DNA of 16,631 nt from Acidithiobacillus sulfuriphilus (GCF_003721225.1 NZ_RIZI01000130.1:1-16631); one strand, 5' to 3'. Positions 1 to 6,317 are shown, numbered from the stretch's first letter. Notes: generated by a model not told the origin, from the sequence alone. Program-made: numbers and translations.

Positions 1-27
1 CTCTATTCCACCTGCTGGACGTGCCAT
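1..27 (-). CDS. Possible 5' end of a gene running off the left edge
   Basis: On the minus strand an ATG at 27-25 opens a frame reading MARPAGGIE that stays open to the window edge. It is preceded 7 bases upstream by a G-rich Shine-Dalgarno-like run (AGGGGGG, about 35-41). An overlapping ATG at 32-30 closes after nine codons, so it is a worse choice. Only nine codons are visible, too few to name a family. It would be the next gene downstream of the prenyltransferase-repeat gene, about 130 bases away. Confidence 0.35.
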
Positions 28-55
28 GCCATGACCCCCCTAAGAAACATCGCAT

Positions 56-84
56 ATTATCACTGTTTATAACGCAAATTGGAA
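56..84 (-). promoter_or_regulatory. Weak sigma-70 promoter candidate for the left-edge gene
   Basis: The minus strand reads TTCCAA (84-79), a 17-base spacer and GATAAT (61-56), in an AT-rich pocket within GC-rich sequence. The -10 matches the consensus at five of six positions, the -35 at three of six. It would start transcription just upstream of the candidate gene start at 27. Confidence 0.28.
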
Positions 85-160
85 TAAGGGGGTGGCGGCC
101 ATGTAGGCCCAAGGTCGCGGCGAAACGCTCCAGGAACTGCCGTTTTTAAGGTCATGTCGT

Positions 161-1024
161 TTACGGGCCAAGGGCGTTATCCGCCCAATGACGGAGGTCC
201 TGCCGGATGGCGATGGCCCGCCAGGTGGACTCCAGGGTGGCGATGGCATCCCCCGTGCGGCCGAATCCCCCTTGCTGATGTTGGCAGCGGCGGAGGAACT
301 GCCCGATGGCGGCGGGGAAACGGGGCCTTTCGTTCAGGAGGGAAAAGGTGCGCAGGGCGGCATGGATGGTCTCCATGTTGGTGCTGGCGCTGTCCGGGGC
401 CATGCGTATGCCCAGCACCGGGTCCTCGCAATGATGGGCGAAGGCTTGGTTGGCAGCCGTTATGGTCTTGCCCAGGGCGCGTTGCAGCAGGAGGGCGTGA
501 TAGGTGTCGGTGGGGTTGGCCTTCACCCCGTAACCGCCGCCCCCTGTATCGTGGCTCAGGGCGAGGAGCGCCAGGGCGGCCGTCTCCCAGGCGGAAGGGG
601 GAAGCGACCAGTCCGCCGCCAGCCGCACGCAACGGGCGATAGTGCGCAGGCCGCTGGACCAGCGATCCGGGACCAGCCCGGCACCCGGCAAGCGCCGCAT
701 CCATCGCTCCAGGGCCGGCCGCGGATCATGGACCGGGTCCGCGCCCAGGCGGCGCAGGGCGCTCAGGGCAAAGTAGGCCACGGTGAGGGAGGGAAAATCG
801 CCCGACGTCGATTGCTGTTGCCGCAGGGTACGGATGAGCGGGTCCTGCCGGGGGATCTCCCGATCCAGGCATTGCAGGCTGGCCACGGCATAAAACGTAT
901 CCGGCGCGGTGGACTCCTCCACCCCCCAGGCGCGATAAAAACAGAATCCGCCATCGGCATCCTGGCGACTGAGGATATAGTCTACGGCAAGGTCTTCGGC
1001 AAAGGCCGTTTGGCCTGTGGCCAT
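161..1024 (-). CDS. Prenyltransferase/squalene-oxidase-repeat (alpha/alpha-toroid) protein
   Basis: A protein of 287 residues, without signal peptide or membrane helix, built of helical repeats of the prenyltransferase-beta / terpenoid-cyclase toroid type. Repeat-like segments are QDADGGFCFYRAWG (21-34) with DTFYAVASLQCLD (42-54), SLTVAYFALSALRRLG (79-94), GGGGYGVKANPTDTYHALLL (161-180) and CQHQQGGFGRTGDAIATLES (247-266). The DxDD motif of squalene-hopene cyclases is absent and I see no clear Asp/Cys/His zinc-ligand set, so neither a hopanoid cyclase nor a protein prenyltransferase is supported. The ATG is 5 bases after the cfa stop, with GGGGAGAGG about 8 bases upstream inside the end of cfa, so the two genes are probably translated from one mRNA. 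The role is unknown; action on or binding of an isoprenoid or lipid is a family-level guess. Confidence 0.82.
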   Translation of the reverse strand: MATGQTAFAEDLAVDYILSRQDADGGFCFYRAWGVEESTAPDTFYAVASLQCLDREIPRQDPLIRTLRQQQSTSGDFPSLTVAYFALSALRRLGADPVHDPRPALERWMRRLPGAGLVPDRWSSGLRTIARCVRLAADWSLPPSAWETAALALLALSHDTGGGGYGVKANPTDTYHALLLQRALGKTITAANQAFAHHCEDPVLGIRMAPDSASTNMETIHAALRTFSLLNERPRFPAAIGQFLRRCQHQQGGFGRTGDAIATLESTWRAIAIRQDLRHWADNALGP

Positions 1025-1029
1025 GGGCT

Positions 1030-2301
1030 TTAGACCTCTCCCCAGTTCACCTCCGCCTCGCGATAGCTGTGGTCCACATACTGGTAGCGACGCTCCCAGG
1101 GGCGTGGGGTAAGGCCAAGCTGTTCCTGCTTGACCACCAAGACCTGATGCAGGGCGGACCAGTTGCGCTGGAAGGCGTGGGCCGAGGCCGCCATGTAAAT
1201 GGCCCAGATGCGGTAGCGTTTCTCGCCGACCATGGCGATGGCCTCGTCCTTGCGCTCCTCCAGGCGGCGGACCCAGTGGATGAGGGTCTGGGCGTAGTGG
1301 GGACGGAGGTTTTCCACGTCCAGGACCTCCAGGTGTTGGCCGGCCATTTCGCGGACCACCCGCCAGAGGTGGGGGATCTCGCCGTCGGGAAAGACGTATT
1401 TGTCAATGAAATCGCTGCCTTGGTGATGGCCGTTCTCGTCATCCTGTTGCGGAGCGGTAATACCGTGGTTCATGGCCCAACCACCCTCCTTGAGCACCCG
1501 GCGGATGACCCCGAAGTACTCCCCCAGCTTGGCCCGCCCCACATGCTCGAACATGCCCACGGAACTGACCTTGTCGAAGGCCCCTTCCTCGGGGATGTCG
1601 CGATAGTCCTGGAGACGGATCTCCACCCGGTCGGCGAGCCCTTCCCGTTCCATGCGTTCCCGGGCATAGGCGAACTGTTCTTCGCTGAGGGTCACGCCCA
1701 CCCCGTGGATACCGTAATTCCGCGCCGCCCAGGAGAGTAGCCCGCCCCAGCCGCAGCCGATGTCCAGCAGCCGTTCCCCGGGTTGCAAATGGAGCTTGCG
1801 GCAGATGTGGTCCAGCTTCTGTTCCTGGGCCTGGTGAATGTCCTCAGTGCCGGTTTTGAAATAGCCGCAGGAATAGACCATGTTGCGATCCAGCCAGAGG
1901 CGGTAAAAGTCGTTGGAGACGTCGTAATGGTAGCGGATGGCCTCGGCGTCGCGGGCCTTGCTGTGGGCCTGAGCCCAGCCCCAGCGGGAGAGAAAGCCCT
2001 TCCCTCCGGCGGATTTCTTGCCGGGAAAGGCGTCGCCCACCGCCTCGGCTACGGCGAGGAGGTCCTGATAGCGTCCCTCCATGCCGACGTCGCCTTCCAC
2101 ATAGGCCTCCCCCAGCACATCCAGGGCGCTGCCCATGACCATCCGCGACAGGATTCTGGCCGAATGGATGTGCATGGTCACCAGCGGCGTGGGCGAAAAG
2201 GCATATTCATGTCCGTCCCAGAAGACGATGCGCAGCGGAATGGCGGGTCCCTGGAGATGTTTTTTCAGATGATCCAGAAAAGTACTACGCAAATCTTTCA
2301 C
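1030..2301 (-). CDS. cfa: Cyclopropane-fatty-acyl-phospholipid synthase
   Basis: This SAM-dependent enzyme adds a methylene bridge to unsaturated acyl chains of membrane phospholipids, a modification tied to acid tolerance. The protein has 423 residues, slightly longer than E. coli Cfa. An N-terminal lipid-binding domain (about 1-110) precedes HYDVSNDFYRLWLD (125-138), SCGYFK (C145, matching E. coli C139), the SAM loop LLDIGCGWGGL (178-188), GMFEHVG (E252, matching E239) and MNHGI (H279 and I281, matching H266 and I268). These bicarbonate-site residues are all present. The start is GTG at 2301, supported by AGGAGGAG 6-7 bases upstream. It lies 66 bases after the DUF190 gene with no terminator between and 5 bases before the prenyltransferase-repeat gene, so it may belong to the fluoride operon. 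Confidence 0.96.
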   Translation of the reverse strand: MKDLRSTFLDHLKKHLQGPAIPLRIVFWDGHEYAFSPTPLVTMHIHSARILSRMVMGSALDVLGEAYVEGDVGMEGRYQDLLAVAEAVGDAFPGKKSAGGKGFLSRWGWAQAHSKARDAEAIRYHYDVSNDFYRLWLDRNMVYSCGYFKTGTEDIHQAQEQKLDHICRKLHLQPGERLLDIGCGWGGLLSWAARNYGIHGVGVTLSEEQFAYARERMEREGLADRVEIRLQDYRDIPEEGAFDKVSSVGMFEHVGRAKLGEYFGVIRRVLKEGGWAMNHGITAPQQDDENGHHQGSDFIDKYVFPDGEIPHLWRVVREMAGQHLEVLDVENLRPHYAQTLIHWVRRLEERKDEAIAMVGEKRYRIWAIYMAASAHAFQRNWSALHQVLVVKQEQLGLTPRPWERRYQYVDHSYREAEVNWGEV

Positions 2302-2367
2302 GGATAGCTCCTCCTGCTTGAGTGAAGACCGGGGTTCTGAACCGCTTTGCTGTTTTTCCGCAGGTCC

Positions 2368-2691
2368 CTAGGGCGTGGCGGTAGCGCAGTTGGCCTGCCA
2401 CCAAACCACATGCCCCGCCGGCACCATGCTCTGTATGGTGGGAAGGACGGCCGCGACCCTTGCGGCGTCGTCAAAAAACTCCAGTACCAGGGGCAGATGC
2501 ACCGTCATGCGCAGGAGGTCGTCGGCATGGACCTCCCCCTTGCTGCCGAAACCGGCTACGCCGCGGAAAACCGTCACCCCATGGACCTTGTGCTGTTCAT
2601 GGAGGAGATGAAAAATTTCACGCATGAGGTCATGCCCCTGATGCTTGTCCCCTTCCTTGATGTAGATCCGGACCATCGTTACGTTCGTCAT
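2368..2691 (-). CDS. DUF190 family protein (fluoride-operon companion)
   Basis: A small soluble protein of 107 residues starting MTNVTMVRIYIKEGDKHQG. It shows the DUF190 pattern: an N-terminal beta strand with RIYI.EGDK, a central GVTVFRGVAGFG, and DLLRMTVHLPLVLEFFDD. The fold is PII-like/ferredoxin-like. DUF190 genes often sit beside crcB, but their biochemical role is not established. The chosen ATG at 2691 lies 2 bases after the crcB stop, with GGAG about 8 bases upstream, giving tight coupling. A longer in-frame start at 2763 would run back into crcB and lacks family similarity in the extra 24 residues. Confidence 0.9.
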   Translation of the reverse strand: MTNVTMVRIYIKEGDKHQGHDLMREIFHLLHEQHKVHGVTVFRGVAGFGSKGEVHADDLLRMTVHLPLVLEFFDDAARVAAVLPTIQSMVPAGHVVWWQANCATATP

Positions 2692-2693
2692 CT

Positions 2694-3071
2694 TCAGGCT
2701 CCAAGATTGCGGGAGAGGTAGGCCCCCAAAAGCGCCGCAGCGAGGGACAGCATTACAGAGCATAGTACATATAGGCCCCCTTTCCAGGCCTCGCCGTTTT
2801 CGAAGAGCACCAGGCTCTCCAGGGAAAAGGTCGAAAAAGTCGTGTAGGCTCCCAGCCCGCCCGTGAGGATGCCGGTGCGCAGGGCGGGACTGATGCTGAT
2901 GCGCTCCAGGGTCAGGAAAAAGAGGAAACCCATGAGGAAGGAGCCCAGCACATTGATGGACAAAGTCGCCCAGGGGAAACCCCGACCGAAAACACTTTGT
3001 ATGACCAGGGTTTGCCCGTAGCGGGCAAAGGCCCCGAGGAGGGCAAAAACGGCAAGATAAAAAAGGGTCAT
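2694..3071 (-). CDS. crcB: Fluoride-specific ion channel CrcB/FluC
   Basis: A 125-residue protein with four hydrophobic helices, the normal size for a Fluc channel, which works as an antiparallel dimer in the inner membrane and lets fluoride leave the cell. Diagnostic motifs are the N-terminal GAFARYG, WATLSINVLGSFLMGFL (Asn in helix 2) and the Na+/fluoride signature GGLGAYTTFSTFSLE. The start MTLFYLAVFALLG at 3071 matches the family N-terminus; an in-frame ATG at 3176 would add 35 unrelated residues. Its own Shine-Dalgarno (AAGGA) is only one base from the ATG, unusually close, so translation may depend on coupling with the leader ORF ending 4 bases upstream. A fluoride riboswitch lies upstream, which confirms the functional call. 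Confidence 0.97.
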   Translation of the reverse strand: MTLFYLAVFALLGAFARYGQTLVIQSVFGRGFPWATLSINVLGSFLMGFLFFLTLERISISPALRTGILTGGLGAYTTFSTFSLESLVLFENGEAWKGGLYVLCSVMLSLAAALLGAYLSRNLGA

Positions 3072-3075
3072 GTCC

Positions 3076-3228
3076 TTATCCCGTAGTGAATGAATCCAGG
3101 GGTGGCAATAGGGCTGGAATGGGCAGCCCACGGGCGCAATAGGCTTTTTCTCGCGGATGGCAGTGAAGCCGTGCAAGGGGGAGCAGCGGAATGGCTGGGC
3201 GTGGCTGTAGCAGGACAGGGTCGATCAT
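3076..3228 (-). CDS. Possible leader ORF between the riboswitch and crcB
   Basis: A 50-codon frame starting MIDPVLLQPRPAIPLLPLAR and ending SFTTG-TAA, 4 bases before the crcB ATG and in a different frame. It has a well-placed Shine-Dalgarno, GGTGGGAG, 6 bases before its ATG, better than that of crcB. The protein is Pro/Leu-rich and resembles nothing I recognise. It may be translated only to deliver ribosomes to crcB, or it may be chance. Confidence 0.35.
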   Translation of the reverse strand: MIDPVLLQPRPAIPLLPLARLHCHPREKAYCARGLPIPALLPPLDSFTTG

Positions 3229-3243
3229 GAGTAGCTCCCACCG

Positions 3244-3267
3244 AAAAAGCTTGGAACCCCTTGCGAG
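3244..3267. repeat. Direct repeat copy 2 (downstream side of the aptamer)
   Basis: Plus strand AAAAAGC, 2 bases, then GGAACCCCTTGCGAG. It matches copy 1 at 3331-3357 in all of AAAAAGC and in 14 of 15 bases of the second block. Here it forms the candidate terminator hairpin and U-tract. Confidence 0.7.
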
Positions 3268-3272
3268 GCACC
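3244..3272 (-). terminator. Possible intrinsic terminator in the riboswitch expression platform
   Basis: Right after the aptamer the minus strand can form GGTGCCTC-GCAA-GGGGTTCC, a GNRA-looped hairpin with one mismatch and two wobbles, followed by AAGC and five U. The stem is imperfect and the U-tract short. It could give transcriptional control as an alternative, or in addition, to the Shine-Dalgarno pairing. Confidence 0.35.
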
Positions 3273-3273
3273 C

Positions 3274-3323
3274 GGTAGGAGTCATCAGCCATGAATGGCG
3301 GTTATCAGGCGGACCCCATCGCC
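3274..3323 (-). promoter_or_regulatory. Fluoride riboswitch (crcB motif)
   Basis: On the minus strand the segment starts GGCGATGGGGTCCGCC, passes through the small hairpin GCC-ATTCAT-GGC, and ends CTGATGACTCCTACC. These are the conserved blocks of the crcB RNA aptamer, in the right order and spacing. Stem GGGGTC/GACTCC closes the core. The RNA binds fluoride through Mg2+ and switches on fluoride-resistance genes. It starts about 4 bases after the predicted transcription start and lies about 200 bases upstream of crcB, the expected target. Confidence 0.95.
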
Positions 3324-3330
3324 TTGTCGA

Positions 3331-3357
3331 AAAAAGCATAAAGGAGCCCCTTGCGAG
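3331..3357. repeat. Direct repeat copy 1 (promoter side of the aptamer)
   Basis: Plus strand AAAAAGC, 5 bases, then GGAGCCCCTTGCGAG. It overlaps the promoter spacer and -10 of the fluoride operon. With copy 2 it brackets the aptamer at about 90 bp spacing. Confidence 0.7.
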
Positions 3358-3363
3358 CGTCAA
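3335..3363 (-). promoter_or_regulatory. Sigma-70 promoter of the fluoride operon
   Basis: The minus strand has TTGACG (3363-3358), exactly 17 bases, then TATGCT (3340-3335). Start is predicted near A3327, just before the riboswitch 5' stem at 3323. The fit to the aptamer boundary strengthens the call. Confidence 0.75.
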
Positions 3364-3387
3364 GGAGGAGAGGATGGGGCATAAGAC

Positions 3388-3437
3388 GGCAGGGCGGACC
3401 GGCGTGCCCGCCCTGCCTGCAGGGTGCCTAGGGCACC
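3388..3437. repeat. Two strong hairpins between the divergent promoters
   Basis: GGCAGGGCGG (3388-3397) and CCGCCCTGCC (3408-3417) form a perfect 10-bp stem with a 10-base loop. GGTGCC-TAG-GGCACC (3423-3437) forms a perfect 6-bp stem with a 3-base loop. No U-tract follows on either strand, so they are not plain terminators. They lie upstream of both the fluoride-operon and the candidate pgi promoters. Confidence 0.6.
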
Positions 3438-3458
3438 GCCGGCTTGTTGCTTTCTCCC

Positions 3459-3487
3459 TTGAATCACATTGCTCCGCAGCCTAATCT
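3459..3487 (+). promoter_or_regulatory. Candidate pgi promoter
   Basis: TTGAAT (3459-3464), a 17-base spacer and TAATCT (3482-3487), about 40 bases before the pgi ATG. The -35 is fair and the -10 poor, so this rests mainly on spacing and position. Confidence 0.33.
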
Positions 3488-3526
3488 GGAGGCGTAGCAC
3501 CATGCGCCGCATCGGAGGAGTGCCCC

Positions 3527-5152
3527 ATGTCCCAAAGCCTTACCGCGCTGCCTTCCTGGCATGCCCTGGAACAACATCGGCAAAGCATGCACGCCCAGCA
3601 CCTGCGTGAACTCTTTGCCGCCGATCCCGAGCGCGGCCGCCGGTTCACTGCCGAGGGGGCGGGACTGTACCTCGATTACTCCAAAAACCTCATCACCGAT
3701 GAAACCATCACGCTGCTCATCCGTCTCGCGGAAGAGTGCGGTCTGGCCAAGCGGCGGGCCGCCATGTTCGCCGGTGAAATCATCAACCGCAGCGAGGGCC
3801 GCGCCGCCTTTCATTGCGCCCTGCGGGCCCCGGCCGGGGCGGTCATGCACACCGGTGGTGAAAATGTCGTGCCGCAGGTGCAGGAAGTGCTGGCACGCAT
3901 GGGCGCCTTTGTGGACAAGGTGCACGACGGCCGCTGGAGCGGGGCAACGGGTCAGCGCCTGCGGCATGTGGTCAATATCGGCATCGGCGGCTCCTACCTG
4001 GGCCCGGAGATGGCCTGGCGCGCCCTGCGCAATTTCCGTCATGCCGATATGGACGTGCGCTTTATCGCCAACATTGATGGTGCCCAATTCCTCGATGTCA
4101 CGGTGGATCTGGACCCCGCCGAGACGCTGTTCATCATCTCTTCCAAGACCTTTACCACCCTGGAGACCATGACCAACGCCCACGCCGCCCGCGCCTGGGT
4201 GGTGGCCAAGCTCGGCGAGGCGGCGGTGGCCCGGCATTTTGTGGCGGTGTCCACCAACACCGAGGCGGTGCGCGCCTTCGGCATGGACCCCGAGCACATA
4301 TTCGGTTTCTGGGATTGGGTGGGCGGGCGCTATTCCATGGATTCGGCCATCGGGCTGTCCACCATGCTGGCGGTGGGACCGCGGCATTTTGCCGAACTGC
4401 TGGCCGGTTTCCGCGCCATGGACGAACATTTCCAGACGGCGCCTTTGGCCCGGAACCTGCCGGTCCTGCTGGGCCTGCTTTCCGTCTGGTACAACAACTT
4501 CTTTGGCGCCCAGACCCAGGCCATCCTGCCCTACGCCCATGATCTCGCCCGCCTGCCCGCCTATTTGCAGCAATTGCAGATGGAGAGCAACGGCAAAGGG
4601 GTGGATGAAACGGGGCAGCCCGTGGCAGTGGATACCGGCCCCATCATCTGGGGCGAGCCGGGCACAGACGGCCAGCATTCCTTTTACCAGCTCATTCATC
4701 AGGGCACGCGTCTCATCCCCTGTGACCTGATTGGCTTTTGCCAACCCCTGAGCCCTCTCCAGAACCAGCATGACCTGCTCATGGCCAACCTCTTTGCCCA
4801 GGCCGAGGCCCTGGCCTTTGGCAAGGGCGCCACGGACCTGCGCGCCGAGGGTGCCGCCGAGGCGCAGATCCCCTTCCGCGTCTGCCCGGGCAACCGGCCC
4901 AGCAACCTGCTCCTGGCCGACGCCCTTTCCCCCGCCACCCTGGGTGCCATCATCGCCCTCTACGAACACAGCGTCTTCACCCAGGGCGTCATCTGGGGGA
5001 TCGACTCCTTTGACCAATGGGGGGTGGAACTGGGCAAGATCCTCGCCCAGCGCGTCGTCGCCGATATCCAGGATGGCGGAAAATCCCTCCGGCACGACAG
5101 CTCCACCAATACCCTGCTGCAGCGCTATCTGCAGCGGCGGGAGGGGAGTTGA
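3527..5152 (+). CDS. pgi: Glucose-6-phosphate isomerase
   Basis: Cytoplasmic enzyme interconverting glucose-6-phosphate and fructose-6-phosphate, linking glycolysis/gluconeogenesis with polysaccharide synthesis and the pentose phosphate route. 541 residues, full length (E. coli has 549). Visible motifs are [12 protein letters not shown] (149-160), the first PGI signature [20 protein letters not shown] (259-278), [14 protein letters not shown] (327-340), the catalytic Glu in [10 protein letters not shown] (E353), the catalytic His in [15 protein letters not shown] (H384) and the second signature [18 protein letters not shown] with Lys504. The start at 3527 has a strong GGAGGAG 6-7 bases upstream. 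It is transcribed away from the fluoride operon and stands alone: the next sequence is a palindromic repeat and a decayed gene on the other strand. Confidence 0.98.
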   Translation: MSQSLTALPSWHALEQHRQSMHAQHLRELFAADPERGRRFTAEGAGLYLDYSKNLITDETITLLIRLAEECGLAKRRAAMFAGEIINRSEGRAAFHCALRAPAGAVMHTGGENVVPQVQEVLARMGAFVDKVHDGRWSGATGQRLRHVVNIGIGGSYLGPEMAWRALRNFRHADMDVRFIANIDGAQFLDVTVDLDPAETLFIISSKTFTTLETMTNAHAARAWVVAKLGEAAVARHFVAVSTNTEAVRAFGMDPEHIFGFWDWVGGRYSMDSAIGLSTMLAVGPRHFAELLAGFRAMDEHFQTAPLARNLPVLLGLLSVWYNNFFGAQTQAILPYAHDLARLPAYLQQLQMESNGKGVDETGQPVAVDTGPIIWGEPGTDGQHSFYQLIHQGTRLIPCDLIGFCQPLSPLQNQHDLLMANLFAQAEALAFGKGATDLRAEGAAEAQIPFRVCPGNRPSNLLLADALSPATLGAIIALYEHSVFTQGVIWGIDSFDQWGVELGKILAQRVVADIQDGGKSLRHDSSTNTLLQRYLQRREGS

Positions 5153-5175
5153 TCCGGCGTGCCATTTTATCTTCG

Positions 5176-5225
5176 GTAGGAGCGACCGGAGGCCATCGGA
5201 TGGTCGAGCGTGATGGCGCTCCTAC
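5176..5225. repeat. REP/BIME-like palindromic element after pgi
   Basis: GTAGGAGCG (5176-5184) is mirrored by CGCTCCTAC (5217-5225), a perfect 9-bp inverted repeat, with smaller nested stems inside (GACC/GGTC and CCATC/GATGG). The GTAG head followed by GAGCG resembles the GTAG-headed REP elements mobilised by RAYT transposases, and two such heads facing each other give a BIME-like layout. It sits 24 bases after the pgi stop, a usual place for REPs. Only one copy is in this window. Confidence 0.55.
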
Positions 5226-5267
5226 GGCGGGCATTGTCCGTGATCGCCCGGTTGAAGATGTGGATCT

Positions 5268-5562
5268 TCAGAATTGGTAGGTCAGCATCACCCGATTATA
5301 GACGAAGCTGCGGTTGTTCGGGGCCAGATATTGGCCACCGTTATTTACCTCCACGCGGTCGCGGATGGACAATCCCTTGAGGGAACCTTTGGGAAAATAG
5401 CTGATATCCAAATAGGCATCGTTAGAGTCTGCTGAAGTAATAAGAATGAATCCGGCCGTCCACCTTGCTTTGCTGAAAAAAGTCCGTGAGCGTCTCTGCC
5501 CAAGCGGAGACCCCCATAGCCATGATGGCCATCCCTCCCAATATTTCTTTAACCAATCGCAT
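5268..5562 (-). pseudogene. Decayed outer-membrane porin gene (internal deletion)
   Basis: The minus-strand ATG at 5562 has a good GGAG upstream (CAAGGAGAGAAAC). It encodes a signal peptide (MRLVKEILGGMAIMAMGV, then SAWAET) and a start typical of OprD-like porins, DFFQQSKVDGRIHSYYFSRL, before TAA at 5424-5422. Shifted by one base, the frame continues NDAYLDISYFPKGSLKGLSI and ends FVYNRVMLTYQF-TGA at 5268. That is a normal porin C-terminus, with beta strands and a terminal aromatic residue. About 45 N-terminal and 52 C-terminal residues survive of a barrel that should have several hundred. The simplest reading is an internal deletion with a frame change at the join near 5423. The family call is from motifs only. 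Confidence 0.72.
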
Positions 5563-5720
5563 GTTTCTCTCCTTGCAGTAAGCCTAAGCGCTCATCGGTC
5601 GGGGCCATTAACCTCGCTTGGGAGCCCAGTCAAGTGAGCCGCCACGTCCGGCAGACCCTGCTATGAAATCCGACAGCAATAGGCATGCCAAATCTTCATC
5701 TGTCCTTTGCCTTGCAGGAA

Positions 5721-5816
5721 TCTACCTGCGCGGTAGGTGCGCGGCAGCCCCTGCCGAGCCTTTCACCAGTCGATGCCAACCGCATTGTTGCACCGCCCTG
5801 GCCAGCACGGGCCAGG
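5721..5816. repeat. Cluster of three perfect hairpins
   Basis: CTACC-TGCGC-GGTAG (5722-5736), CGGCAG-CCC-CTGCCG (5742-5756) and CCTGGCC-AGCACG-GGCCAGG (5797-5816). No U-tract follows any of them. The first two are 5 bases apart. They could be remains of repeat elements or part of a structured RNA or transfer junction; nothing decides between these. Confidence 0.45.
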
Positions 5817-5930
5817 TGCGCGAACTTACATCTGAATGAAAAAGCTGACAGATAGTCGCGTATGTCTCCAGTAATTGGCGATAACCGCAATTTATAAACA
5901 TAATTAACCGGGTTTTTAATCCAATGTATG

Positions 5931-5968
5931 TTTGCACCAAAAAATTAATCTTTGCACCAATGAAGTGC
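5931..5968 (+). promoter_or_regulatory. Tandem TTTGCACCAA with an NtrC-like palindrome
   Basis: TTTGCACCAA occurs at 5931-5940 and again at 5951-5960, a 20-base repeat period (about two helix turns). The second copy continues to form GCAC-N7-GTGC (5954-5968), the core geometry of NtrC enhancer sites. The first copy is only a half site. It lies about 370 bases upstream of the candidate sigma-54 start, possible for an enhancer but not close. Confidence 0.35.
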
Positions 5969-6269
5969 GGATTGTCACGATTTTGATCGAGTGTTATCTA
6001 GCCTGACAGTTCGGTATGATTGGGAGCTAAGAAACCATGAACCAGCCTGCGGAAAAGTCCCCAGGGTGAAAGTCGTTGGATTGCGCCGATGCACGGAGAA
6101 GCTATTCCAGAGTCTCCTATGGCTATGCCGGGCATTTTCGCGGGGTTATTCATAACCATTTGATTAAATAAATTATTTGTCCTGCCCTGCAGGGCGGATA
6201 GGGAGCATTTCCCAAGATTGCCGGTGCCAATGAACACAGTTGTCGCCTTGAGGTGGTTATATTTTTCAG

Positions 6270-6317
6270 ATGATGCCGATATGGTGCGTGACCAAAGCCT
6301 GTCGATATCGGCATGAT
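6270..6317. repeat. 13-bp inverted repeat, candidate operator
   Basis: ATGATGCCGATAT (6270-6282) and ATATCGGCATGAT (6305-6317) are inverted copies with one mismatch, 22 bases apart. The right arm covers the -24 element of the candidate sigma-54 promoter. It could be the operator of the Lrp/AsnC regulator encoded at the end of the operon. Confidence 0.5.

Larger units (their letters stand above)
3235..3281 (-). promoter_or_regulatory. Candidate expression platform: anti-Shine-Dalgarno pairing
   Basis: The last conserved aptamer segment CTCCTACC (3281-3274) can pair over 8 bases (one U-G wobble) with GGTGGGAG (3242-3235), the Shine-Dalgarno of the leader ORF. The CTCC of this segment is also needed for the aptamer stem GGGGTC/GACTCC, so fluoride-bound aptamer and hidden Shine-Dalgarno exclude each other. 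This would turn translation on when fluoride binds. The pairing is seen directly; its use is inferred. Confidence 0.45.

Noticed and set aside
154..1033. Plus-strand frames opposite the prenyltransferase-repeat gene
   Set aside because: Shadow frames; the minus strand shows clear repeats, an RBS and coupling to cfa.
3068..3363. Longer minus-strand frames running through the riboswitch
   Set aside because: They would start upstream of or within the aptamer; the RNA structure explains this stretch better. Only the part from 3228 has its own Shine-Dalgarno.
3464..5095. 543-codon open frame on the minus strand opposite pgi
   Set aside because: It is the antisense shadow of pgi in GC-rich DNA. 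It has no family motif and would overlap a full enzyme with intact active-site residues.
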